From contig JASJOG010000083.1 in assembly GCA_030142905.1 (NCBI GenBank), forward strand, positions 329,501 to 393,500: DNA of 64,000 nt, written 5' to 3'. The stretch is from Heliopora coerulea (Eukaryota; Cnidaria; Anthozoa; Scleralcyonacea; Helioporidae). Below are positions 13,601-24,900 of the stretch, piece after piece (position 1 is the stretch's first letter; the number at the start of each line of letters is the position of its first letter). The notes beneath the pieces were generated by a model. That model was not told where the DNA came from and made no database searches. It saw nothing but the letters and a program-made list of their open reading frames with translations. The position numbers were made by a program, and so were the translations under genes.

Positions 13601-16505
13601 CTTAAGACTATGTCCATGTAGTAGGCCATTTGAAGTGTTCTGAGGTGACAGAACTTGCTGAAGTATTTTTGAATGCAAGAATTCAAGAAAAAGGCGGAAT
13701 TTAGGCAAGGAGGTTGTTATAACTGACCTTAAACTCGGGCATTGATCGGAATATACAATGTATAAAGTATTGCATATGGTACAGTCATACACAGTGTGCA
13801 ATGCAAGTGGAGTATGGCGAAGAATGTGACATAGAGAGTAGGGAAAAAAAACAGATCTCAAGGTTTGTAGGACATGTTGACTAGTGGCATTTATAACTGG
13901 TCTGTCGAGTGCCTTTTCTGGGCTTTCAAAGCACTTGTAATGCATTTTCTCACCAACCACATGTTGCAACTAGCAGAAACCTGACATTTGAGATCCAGCA
14001 GTGTATTGATTGTCTCCTCAAAGCCTGTCCCATCAGCATGCCACTATTGAAATACTGCATAGAGGATACATGCAGTGTATACAGTGACATGTGACAGGAC
14101 AGTGCTTGGGTATTAAAGTAGCATTGCATAAGTTATGCTGTGGTAATGCATGGCACATGGTATAGAATTGGGTAGTAGTGCATGGTTTAATGGTATAATG
14201 AAGAATGTTATGACATTGTATTATATGTTTTGGTGAAGTGTGATATTGTACAGTGTAATACCATGGAGTATAGTGTTGAAAGTTTTCAGTTGTGTATGTT
14301 ATGTGTGCAATCAACTAGTGATCATAGAGACTTTCTGACTGAGGCGAGGGGACTGAGATAAATTTTTAGTCAGATCAAGTCTAGTCTTTGGAGGAGTCAA
14401 AGACAAAGTCCCTGATCATGTACTGATTGTTCAGTTAAGCTGACTCTCAGGCTAAACACAGTGTGGGTCAGACTCATTGCTGCATGTTACAGTGAAACAA
14501 ACTAACAAAATGCTTTAACTAACCTGATAAACTGTTCTTCCTTTCTGTCTAATGCACACTACAAACTGTTGATGATAAATTCTTTGGTAAAAAATCTCAT
14601 ACCAAATTGGCATCAGTGTTTCAGCTTAGTAAGTCTTGTGCTTATTTCAATTTTAAAAAACAGTTCTACCTGATCTGCTTGGACAGCATCATAGGAGTAC
14701 ATTCCTGGAGTCAGTTGCCAACGATTGAAGTCTCCTTTCCAGCCCCGACCAATTGAACCACAGCCTATCCCACCAAGGGGTACCCCTAATTCATGTGGTC
14801 ATTGGAAAATGGAGATCAGTCATTCAGAAATAAAGACATACCTCTCATCTTTATTAGTTTAAGCTAAGCAGCTGTAAAATAAATCAAAAAGAAATGACAG
14901 ATAAAATGTCTGTTTTTATCAGATAATTGCAGTTTACATGACATGTAGTACAGTTTGTGATTGTCAAACTTCACTTTTTAATGACTTTAGTGAAACCTTT
15001 TTTGCATGTTTGGTCTCCTACTTTGATCTTCAAGCTTATACCAAGCTAGCCAGTGCCGTTCTTCAGTAAAGCTTTTGAGGTATGGTATTCAGGGTTTAAG
15101 AACCGCTCTTTCTCAGCTGCTTAAGTTTGTGACAAGGTTGTTCCATCTGGAATAGCGTGAAATGATGTTTTGACAATTTGGTTCCCTTAATCGTTTTGAA
15201 ATAACAAATCCGAGGTGTTTTTAGTAGATGACAGTAATCAAATTTTACGTGAAAGCTGTCTTAGGATAATGTGCAACACCTCGTTCTCCAGTTTTCTAAC
15301 TAATGCCAAGTCTACGTGAAATTCCTAAACAATAAAACGATGTTGATAGAAATATTCGCCATTTAATCTCAACTTTTGACATGACATCGTGAAAAATGAT
15401 TTGACGACCGTTCAAACTACAGGTCTTGGAAAAAATAACCGTATCATTTGCTAATCCTCCTACAGTTGGGAAGTTTGTAATTGATGCTAACTCCAGACAA
15501 ATTTTAAAGTCTGATAGGACGCAGACATTGACGTTGTAAAATGCCGCAAACCATCTGCTCTGATTATACTGAACCAATGAGCTGACACTTAAAGATAAAC
15601 AAAAATTATTATCAGACCAAAGACACTGCGTGGTTATTCATATCATCAAAAAAACAAGATCTATACAAAGAGAACCTCTGTTGTGACAATCCTAATTCAG
15701 TAAGATAAACTCATTAAAGAAACATCCATATCTTCTAATAAACTCAGAAAAATGCATTCTTCGAAAAGCCGCACGAACGAAACGAAACATCTTTCGTTAA
15801 TTTATGGGTTGATTTAACACAAAAAACCCCCAAAAATTCCAGCAAATAAATCTTTGTTTCAGGAAGCAAATGAAATATTTGCCATTTCTCAATTAACCCA
15901 TTCGTATAGTCCATGGGTTTTTATTTTTCCCCCTCATTTCGTAAGACGAAAAATGCTATTCAAAAACCACGCGTACAATTTAATGATGTGAATATTCAAT
16001 GAAGCTGTTGATCAAGCTTGCTTTGACTGTTGAACGACCCTTTGTCACTTTTTTTTTTGCCTTCCAGCGATTCTCCTTTGTTGTAATTCGATTAAATAAC
16101 ATTTATCTCAATTTAAAAAACAGACTAGTTAAGCCAAGCGTAAGGACTTCTTGAGATGTTTGTCAATGTGACAATAACAAGTTCTATAGGCCTCACCGTA
16201 AATTTGCCGACAAGGATTCATTCGGTAGGGATCTATAAATGGTACTCTTCCTTCTTTTTTCTCCTTTGTAGCGTACTTGATGAACCTGAGGGAGGGAAAT
16301 TAAAGCTGACACAGTCATATCCAGTTCTAGAAATTGCGTTCAACATCGATATCAATTACCTATAGCCGAGTCCAACCAACTTTGGTAGCTGTCTCCATCT
16401 GGGAAGTTTACTCGGACGAGGTTTTTGTGCAAATGTGTGATCAAGTTTCACTCGCCAGCCATACGCGGGCAGGGCTTCTTCAAGCCTCAGGTCGGCTTCA
16501 GCCAT
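4142..16505 (-). CDS. GBA2: Non-lysosomal glucosylceramidase (GBA2, GH116), complete
   Basis: Hydrolyses glucosylceramide to glucose and ceramide at ER/Golgi-facing membranes (family knowledge). Twenty exons, read from high to low coordinates: 16360-16505, 16197-16285, 14670-14785, 14524-14565, 13460-13657, 12530-12826, 11485-11596, 10932-11169, 10473-10598, 9674-9837, 9251-9355, 8472-8579, 7826-7911, 7221-7286, 6931-7037, 6688-6830, 6175-6293, 5740-5853, 5160-5237, 4142-4690. All phases match and the sum is 3003 nt (1000 aa; human about 927). The N-terminal domain carries RWQLTPGMY and [10 protein letters not shown]. The GH116 domain has [14 protein letters not shown], which holds the expected nucleophile Glu, and ADQTYDAW with the expected acid/base Asp, then [14 protein letters not shown] and AFQTPEAY. 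The ATG at 16505 is the first Met after an in-frame TAA 39 nt upstream. The exon 10932-11169 acceptor was chosen because the alternative at 11128 breaks the frame. Two introns start with GC. Confidence 0.96.
5941..6045. repeat. Degenerate (CAAT)n repeat
   Basis: A run of CAATCAAT-type tetranucleotides with interruptions, inside a GBA2 intron. Confidence 0.7.
6310..6545. repeat. Polypyrimidine (CTTT/CCTT)n tract
   Basis: About 235 bp of almost pure C/T on the plus strand inside a GBA2 intron, mostly CTTT and CCTT units. Read on the minus strand it opens a Lys/Arg/Glu/Gly-only frame, which is an artefact of composition. Confidence 0.85.
8640..8880. other. GC-richer block of unknown identity in a GBA2 intron
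   Basis: A stretch noticeably less AT-rich than its surroundings, between the GBA2 exons at 8472-8579 and 9251-9355. It opens a 67-residue minus-strand frame starting [15 protein letters not shown], but I see no convincing splice borders and no match to GBA2. It could be an interspersed repeat copy or an unrelated conserved element. Confidence 0.3.
14090..14300. repeat. Cryptic simple repeat (ATGGTATAGTG-like)
   Basis: A degenerate T/G/A-rich stretch in the GBA2 intron 13658-14523, with repeated TATGGTATA, GTATAGTG and TATTGTA words but no fixed unit. Similar texture occurs at 28435-28640 and 31075-31225. Confidence 0.5.
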
Positions 16506-16660
16506 TGGTAGTTTCTCTGTATTGAAAGTTGATAAGTTCTGTTATAGTCGACATGCTTTGGTGAGCATTGTAACAAGAAACCCAAATAATCCTTTGGTTA
16601 TAACTAGATACCATCCGTCGTGGGTACAGAAGGTTATAAACCGAGTACAATCGAGTTACC

Positions 16661-16790
16661 ACTAAAACCCAGAACGCTGAAAGGTCGGAACAGGAACCCT
16701 GGAATGAAAGAGGACCGGAATAGAAGACCCGGAACCACAGTGACGGGAACAGAAAACGTTGGATTGTAGGAACTGGAAAGTAGTAAAACC
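16661..16790. repeat. Degenerate GGAAC-rich minisatellite
   Basis: Repeated cores such as CGGAACAGGAACC, CCCGGAACC and CGGGAACAG at uneven spacing, directly upstream of the GBA2 start. Confidence 0.55.
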
Positions 16791-17514
16791 ACCCTATGGC
16801 TGTTACCGAACGAGAACAAAAAAATTGTGATTGTCAAAAAATTGCTTCAAGAATTAATGATTTACACCACTCTTTATATTAAAAAAATGTGCCAAATTGT
16901 AGTTGCATCACAGCTCGTGTTATTTTACCTCAATTTTCAACTATCCCTCGGAGTGTAAATACTTAGTTGCCACACTTTATCGTATGATTACATGTACGAA
17001 AAGAGAGCTTTGGGAACTATCTTAGGCATGAAGTACGTTCATCTATGTACGTATTACAAACTGAAGAGAAGTTTCAATTTTCTGGTTGTTTTTTCCCTTT
17101 GCTACAGAATTCAAACAAGCCGTATTACAGACAGAAATTCGCACAATTTCACTTCAGTAATCAGGAACTTGCATCTCCAACGAAGTTTAGCTTGGTTTTT
17201 TTTTCTGGTTCACTGAAAGCATCATGGGTGTCTGAATTTGACTTGAACTTGTTAACTGCACATATAATGAATTCCATAATGGCCTTGTAAATATTTTGAA
17301 GAACAATTTAAAGCTACCGAATTGCACGCCTGTTTAATAAAAATGGAGTATAAAATGAAATGAGGTTAGCGATGTCTCTGTCCTCTACATCTGACTTTTT
17401 GAGAAAATAAAATGTTCCAATAAGAGAGCTTGTGGAATTCTTGTTACTTTATGTTTCTTTTTTGTATATTTTTAGCATTTCACATCGCAAATTCGTGAAT
17501 TTGATTGGCAGCCC

Positions 17515-17625
17515 TACTCCTTCCAATTTCCGGGTTTCGAGTTAGTCTAATTCCTGAGTTCCCACCAGTGAAGTGTTCCCGACTTCCAAGTTCTTAGTTC
17601 CGGGTTCCGAGTTTCGTGTTTCAAC
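17515..17625. repeat. Degenerate GTTCC-rich minisatellite
   Basis: Repeated cores such as GAGTTCCCACC, GTGTTCCCGAC and TAGTTCCGGGTTCCGAG. This is the reverse orientation of the GGAAC-rich block at 16661-16790. Confidence 0.55.
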
Positions 17626-18060
17626 TTCATGCAGTCTCCCGTTCACCACCTGCTTATGCATGTGTAGCAGATCATGCTTGGCACGGCTGAGAAAATTAAT
17701 GTTAATGTGCGACTTCCAGTGAACGCGTGTGAACGTGCACCGATAATTCAATGGATTTGTGCTGCGTTTTATGTTTCGGAGAAATTGTGAAACCTCGACA
17801 GACACTTCAGAGATTTTTTGTTGAAGGCAGAAGAAGATTTAATGTTGCAGGAGAGATAAAGAGCCTGTCTTCTAAAGTCGAACATTCATGAAAAGTTATG
17901 GTAGCATTGCGTTCATAAGTTTAAGAAACTCAAAGGGCTCGTTAGTCGGCGGAAAAATATCGGCAGCGCGTTTGAACGAGCCCACAAATTCAATGGCGGT
18001 ACATGTCTTGGAACACGGAAGAAATAATGTTCAGAACATAAAATACCAGTCGAAGCAGAG

Positions 18061-18162
18061 TTTCCGTCTTGCTTGAAATATAAATCTGCTTGAGTTTTCG
18101 TCTTGCTTGCAATATAAATCTGCTTGAGTTTCCGTCTTGCTTGCAATATAAATCTGCTTGAA
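18061..18162. repeat. 34-bp tandem repeat, three copies
   Basis: Three adjacent 34-bp units (18061-18094, 18095-18128, 18129-18162) that share TCTTGCTTG(C/A)AATATAAA with one or two differences between copies. They lie about 0.4 kb upstream of the laminin TATA box. Confidence 0.9.
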
Positions 18163-18537
18163 TGTTCGAGCTTAAAAAGGCATACTTTGTAACTCTCCTG
18201 AAACATTAAATGTTTCTCTTCCTTCAACAAGGTATCTCTCTTGAGCATAAATAGCCTAAAGTTCGTAAACTGAAGTACACAATTGGTATACTAACAGTTT
18301 TACCAGGTCGAACAGTGATCTAATTGTTATCTGTTGTTGCCCTCTTAAGCCTATTTCTGCTGTGCTAGCACGTCTTCACTAAATAGGGTGCTTCTATCCC
18401 GCTTCTGTAGGGATTTATTCTTCATCAAACCAGGAAATAAAGACCAGTACCCAGTGTCTGACCATTTCGTTATTAGCGTAGTATTTTTTGTCCTCAATAA
18501 TGTATCTTTATTATTTGGCGTTTCTAATTAATTAGCG

Positions 18538-18545
18538 TATAAAAG
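18538..18545 (+). promoter_or_regulatory. TATA box of the laminin alpha gene
   Basis: TATAAAAG, 141 nt before the laminin ATG and in the right orientation. Transcription would begin near 18570, giving an unspliced 5' UTR of about 115 nt. The start codon context (CAAAATGGC) is favourable. Confidence 0.6.
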
Positions 18546-18685
18546 CAGGCTGCAACTTGTTAATAAACCTCTTGGGATTAATAAGTCACCAATTAATTTG
18601 TAACGATTAAGATTCAAAAAGGATTAAACCAACCGACATTTTATTAGCATGCCATTGCTTCAACCTCTATCTCGCGACCAGCAAA

Positions 18686-21600
18686 ATGGCTGAGGGAATG
18701 TTTCTCTTTTATGTCTCATTCTTCCTTATCTTTGAAAGCTGTTTTGCTACCAATGCTGCATGGAAGAAGTCTATTACCGCAGAACATTCGTGTGGTGTAA
18801 ATAAAACCGAACTGTATTACAATATAACTCAATCTTCCGTGCTACCATTCCAAAGGGAAATTTCGATATGTGACCAAAGCGATCCTGCTTACGCTCGTCC
18901 CCCAGAGGCGATGGTGGATGGTAGTCTTTTCACGTTTTGGCAATCAGAAGCAAGCAGAGATGATGCACGAATCACAATTGAACTATCAGGTCCTTACCAG
19001 AAGGTAAAATTTGTACAAATGTTCTCCGTCAGATCATTGTTTAGTAAATCACCTTCCGACTATTTTCTTGACGTAGGCGGGAATTGCGTCGTTAGCAACC
19101 AACTTTGGTTACCTTTTTTGCAGTTTTTACCCTAACTTAATGAAACCAAAAGAACTCCTACTTTGTTCCTACCACTTCAAGAACAGCCATTCTTGATCTT
19201 TTTTAAACAACCCACGTTGTTTAAGATTATTTATAGCGCATTTTCTTCCTCGATGAATAGCAATTTTGAGAAACAGGTCTTGCCACATTATTATTATCCG
19301 TGCGTTTCTCGTTCGTCATGATGAAAAATAACCAAAATCAACTTGTTTAGCTCTTCTTACCGGCCTTTGTTTCGTGAAAGATAAATTAATTAGAATTATA
19401 GGACTTCTTTTTCTTTGTATAAGCTTGTTTTGATGCTGAATAGCTTATGGTTGTCAAGGAAGTGAGCAGGGAACTCAATGAACTTATACAGATACGACTA
19501 CAGGATTATGGCAAAGATTTACATTAAATTGACGGCATGAAGGGTGGTGAAAATTTAAAATTTAAGCTATAGTCTATTATTTCTGAAATTTTCAACAGTA
19601 CCTATTGTTGTGGGACATTGTTATAATAGCGATCAGTTAGGTTAACATTGACAAGATCATGATTAACCACAGAGACTTGGGTCATCTGCTTTCATGAACC
19701 AATTGAAACTTTATTACCTGGGTGTATGATTGACCCTTTCCTGTCCAACATGTCTCCCTATGAGGAGTCAAGTCATCTGGCATTTGCCAGAGTAAAATTA
19801 AAAAGTAGGGTATGGACCAGAAAGGGTTAATGAGATGTCACTGACACTCACCAATCCAGAGTGCTTTGAAGGTACAAATAAAACTGGGCAAGTGTGAGGT
19901 GATTAAAGTTCACTCTTCAACAGTTGTTGTGGAATACAGTTATAATGCTCTCTTTAATGATGTAAGAAAAATACAGTTAATAAATATAAAAAGATCCCAA
20001 ACTTTATTCAGCTACCATTCAGAATCAGAAAGGAACTCAGCTAGCTACAAGTAAAAAATTTGGTAATTGTATACTTTTCTGACTTTCAGTTTTATTACGT
20101 GAAGTCTATTGGTATCTTCTTTGGAGATTATTACCGTCCGGGGCAAATTGCTTTTAAGAAGAAATCATCCAGTGATGAAAGTTCAGTTTTCACACCATGG
20201 CACTACATGGTTACAGAAAGCCAGACCTGTGAAGAAAAGTTTGGTGTTCCAGCTCTGGATACCCCAGTTGCTGCTGATTCCACCCTTTGTTATGGATATG
20301 GGTCACCTGCTTTGGAAAGAGGAGAGAAGGTTTGGGTTATGTTAAATAAAAGTTAATCTTTTTATTCCTTTTAATGGATCAAATTCAAGTTCTATTCTTC
20401 AGTTAGACTTTACCTTTTATTGGTGTATGAGCCACAATCACCAACACTGATGTTTTTACCTGGTGATCATTTGTTTTGTCCCATATGTATAATTTTCTGT
20501 TAAAAGTATTAGTTAAAGGTCTAGTGAGTAAATTTGCCTTGTGCTGATCAGGGTATAGATGTGATGTGCTTGTTTGAGTTTAATTAATTAGGTAGCTACG
20601 TAGTAAAACCAAGCAATTGGCTTGTGCCTTATTCAGTAACTATCTCCATTTAGCAGGCATTTTGATAACAATAATTTCTGTAAGGAAAAAGGATTTATGT
20701 AATTCTGCATCAATAACAGTATACATTTGTTTTTTAGGTGACAGTTGAACTTGAGGGAGGCCGTGGAGTTGTTGTGGATCCAGATACTAGCGAGCTAAAT
20801 CATAAGCTTCTGGTTGGTTTTTATCAAAAAATTCATTCTGATAGAAATGTCTGCAAATTTTATAATGAGAATTTAAAGTTTAAAAAAAGATAGTGAAGAT
20901 CAATCACATTATATGGCATGAACATTAGCAAAGTCTCATGGGGAAAAGATTATTTAAACATTAAAGGCAAGGCAAAAAAAAAACAAAACAAAAAAACAAA
21001 CAAAACATATTTCATTTGTTGTGAGTCTGCTTCTAGAGTAGGATTAATTGTGCATTTCCAGTTTATAGGCAACTATAGTGGGCAAGATTTAAAAAAATGT
21101 GTTGCAAAGTTGATGTGCTGGCTGTTAAATGAGCTAGGATTAGGGCAAAATAAAAACTGATATGTGTACTTACATTAAGTATTTTACTTTAGCTAGAAAC
21201 AGAATTAAATCCCTATATGAGATGATTTTCTTTATACTATAAAGCATTGAAAATAAAAACAAGTAATGTTTCAAGGTCATCAGAATTAAAAGGGTCTTAA
21301 TTTTTTACTACATGTATATTTAATATAATATTTGAATATAAAAAGTTTCAATGAGCAAAAGTTTTTTTAATGTAATCAATGGTCTCATCAGTTATTTGGT
21401 TGATATCATTTGTAGGACTGGATGAATGCAACCAGTGTAGAAATCCACTTCTCTGGTCTTCGACTATTTTTTGATCGTTTGGCAGACCGATGGGTAAGGT
21501 ACCCCAAGTTCATCAACAAACCTTGCTGTCTATAAATTCACATGGTGTTTAATTGACACAGATTCCACTTATCTACTTCTTCCATGTAAATTAATTTAAT

Positions 21601-21901
21601 TAATTTATTTTTTTATTTCATTTCTGGCACTGTGAACTAATCAATTGATTATATTTTATTTCATTGGCATAGCAACACTACATTGTGAATGAGATTGAAG
21701 TATCATCTTATTGCCATTGTAATGGTCAAGCAGATGGGATTGATTGTCCATATAACTACAGCCTTGGTGACAGACAATGTGTTTGTCAGGAGGGAGCATG
21801 TGGGATAAACTGTGAATCGTGCTGTCCAGCATATAACCAATATCCTTACAAAGCTGGTACAAAGGGACCTTTTGCCGCAGATAAAGATGCAGCTTGTGAA
21901 A
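18686..21901 (+). CDS. Laminin alpha: signal peptide, LN domain and LE1
   Basis: Exons 18686-19003, 20090-20329, 20738-20812, 21416-21493 and 21673-21901. The start [21 protein letters not shown] is a typical hydrophobic signal peptide. LN hallmarks include [50 protein letters not shown] and [15 protein letters not shown], followed by [17 protein letters not shown], the usual LN-to-LE transition. The last exon completes the first eight-cysteine LE module ([17 protein letters not shown]). LN domains drive laminin network assembly. Confidence 0.93.
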
Positions 21902-24900
21902 GTAAGTGGTACTAAATTTTTTTTCCTTGAGCAATTTAGTGTAAAATATTTTTAGAGACTGTACCTGTATCATCCCATATTTCAATAAGATAAAATATTT
22001 ACTACATGCAAAGGATTATGATTGAGAGTAAAAGACATAATCTTTTTTTAGTGTGGTTTTTTATATCTGTAATGCATTGAGAATTGACAACTAGTTATCT
22101 TGATTTATTCTTCTCATTTTCATAGAATGTAACTGCCATGGTCATTCTGACGTCTGTATGTATAATGAAACAGTGGCCAAGAACACATGTTCATATGATA
22201 ACAATGCAACAAATGACGACTGCAGCATGGACATTTATGGAAAGTACAGTGGTGGAGGTGTATGTGTTAATTGTAAGGTACGAAATAGAATTTTTTTTGT
22301 CAGAGCTGGGTTTTAATCTCAGCTTCAAAATTCAATTCATAAAAACTTGACTTAAAATAATGCAACATATCTTAAAGAAGGAAAGTTAGCATTCTCTTGC
22401 TTCTACATAATATTATAGAGTAGTTTTAGGGGTTGTTTTTAATTTGTTTGTTTTTCTTTACTTTTTTTATTATCTTTTTCTGTATTTTTTTGTTCTGTAG
22501 GACAACACAGAAGGAATTAACTGTCAACGGTGCATAACTGGTTATTTCAGAGAAAAGGGAAAAAGTCAGTGGGACAGAGATGCTTGCCAATGTATGAAAA
22601 TTTCTTTTTTTAAATCAACTTTATTATTGTAATGTCCATTTTACCAGCTAGCTGACCAATATTCTTTCAACAGGGTGTGATTGTTACCAAAGTGGAACCA
22701 AAAATACCACTAGAAATGGTGTTCAATATTTGGACTGTGTGAGAGATGAGGAGGAAGCAGCCAAGCTGTTAGACCTGGTGGGGCAAAACATTAATTTTTC
22801 ATTTTGTTACAATTGGAACTGGTCATGGTGGTGATGGTAATTTTGGTGATGTGGATGGTGATAGGATTGGTGGTAGTGGTACTAGTAAGGATGGCAGAGC
22901 CAGTGCTGTTAATTGTATCAGTTGTGGTACTAAAATGCAATGTGTGAAATGGGGATGGTCATTGTGATGTTAAACTGAGATTGCATCTCAGTTTATTAAC
23001 TGGTAGTTGCACATCAATCAGGACATTGTTAGTTCCAGTAAAATATTTATTGCAGCTAGTGGAACTGTGGGTGGTAAACTGAATCTATACTGCTCAAATT
23101 TCATGTTTATTTGAGACATTTTGTGTTTTTTTCTTGATTGTGCTTGTTTTTTAATATGTGGCATTAGTCTTGTGGACTTAGATGTTGTTTAACCTGTTTA
23201 AATTTTTTTCTATATACTGATGTTTTGTTGTGTTCCAAGTCTATTCAGCTGTTGTTTTTTTGTATTCAATTTTTGTCCTGCTGAATTACGAAATGTCAAC
23301 AATGGTTATAGCTGTCTCTGATGGTAATTTTTATGATTCAGTTATTGTATAATCTGTATGGCTTCCAATCTTTTACTTGTATTTTTCCCTTGTAGGATCC
23401 GGGAGATTGTTTGTGTAAAAACAAAACCACTGGAAGACGCTGTGATAGATGTCGTGATGGTTACTACAACCTTACAGCTGAAAATCCAGATGGATGTCTT
23501 GGTAATTGATAAATTCTTTCTTCTGACAGAAGTTACTGAGTTTATAAGCTATGATCTTTGCTTTTCATTGTTATGTCACCAAAACCTTATAGAGTTTAAA
23601 GCAGAAATTGCACACAACCAAGGATGGAAAAAGGATTTCTGAAAGGGTGTCAAAATAAAAATTTTTGCTAGTCCAGATGGGAGTTCTTTGAGCAACTGTT
23701 TTGCCCCCTTCTTCTCTAGTTTTGTTTAGTTTTCCATACCTGTATTTGGGTTTCTCACTCTGTGCTGAGCAAAATACTCCTGGAATTCAATGTGGTAACA
23801 CCACAGCAGCCTGTTTGTCCCTTTTTGTAAAATTGAGGAATTTATTCTGTTTACCACAAATATGTATGCATTCAAAGCTGTACATCATGATCATTTTAAT
23901 AACTTGACTCAAAAGAAAAAAAAAAGAAGCTTAATAAAGTCTTCACTCATTAAAGTAATTTCAGAATTTCAGAATTTCAGATGATGACATATCAACTAGT
24001 ACAGTAACAACAACAAAACCGCACATGGTATACATTCTTTAGCAACCATGTTTTCAAAGATTGCAGTTTCTAAATTAATCATGTGAATCCTTCCTAACGT
24101 GTGACTAATTTAATGGGAAAGAAAGGTGCTAGGGCTTAGAGAAGGTTGTGCAACCATTTATTTATTGTTGCCTATCTTACATTAGCTTGTAACTGTAACA
24201 CCAATGGAACTGTGAATGGGTCAGTAACATGCAATGATGATGGCCTTTGTGTATGCAAAGAACGTGTGCAAGGAAGGAAGTGTCACCATTGTGAAAATGG
24301 TACATTTAACCTTGCAAAAGCAAATCAGTATGGTTGTACAAGGTGTGTGTGCAGTGGTATCACCAATGATTGTTCAAGTAGCTCCAAGTATAGAACCCAG
24401 GTAAGCCAAAAAAGAATCTCTGATTTTATCATGACAGGGTTTGGGGATAAACTTGGCCAGGGCACATTCCATTCACACAGTTGGACTAATGTTATTAGTC
24501 TGCTACATGGTGGTGTGAGTTTGGTCATAATGGAAAGATCAGTAGCAGTCAGGCATCATTTCATGTTGTAGGTACTGTAAGCTGATGTGACAATCCTGTC
24601 CTTCTAAAGTGGGACTATCTTAATGATACTCAGCTTGAGTGAACTTCCTTTTGCTCAAATCTTTTGTTAAAAGCAGTGCATTTTTGTGGTGTGAGACTGG
24701 TGACATTATGGCTTGATATGTTTAGAAATTCTTGAATACATTGTAAATATGCTTTTTTCTTGGTTTTTAAAGTCACTCAAGATTTTTTCATGTAGAACCA
24801 GGTTAAGCAATGCAGTTGTACTGTTATTTTGTGCACTTTTGTTCAGTTAAGCAATCTTCCATGACTGATGTAGATGAAAGGATTGTCAGTCACCCAACCC

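Larger units (their letters stand above)
16506..18685. other. Head-to-head intergenic region between GBA2 and laminin alpha
   Basis: About 2.2 kb between the two start codons, so it must carry the promoters of both genes. It holds a GGAAC-rich degenerate minisatellite (16661-16790), a GTTCC-rich one in opposite orientation (17515-17625), a three-copy 34-bp tandem repeat (18061-18162) and a TATA box (18538-18545). Open frames here are short and unsupported. Confidence 0.7.

Noticed and set aside
13415..13969. A 184-codon minus-strand frame taken as one exon
   Set aside because: Only 13460-13657 is coding (GBA2). The upstream part runs through intron and the downstream part past the donor.
14833..14880. 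A mini-exon of GBA2 suggested by a strong GAG|GTATGT donor
   Set aside because: Every frame has a stop, and exon 16197-16285 already joins 14670-14785 in phase.
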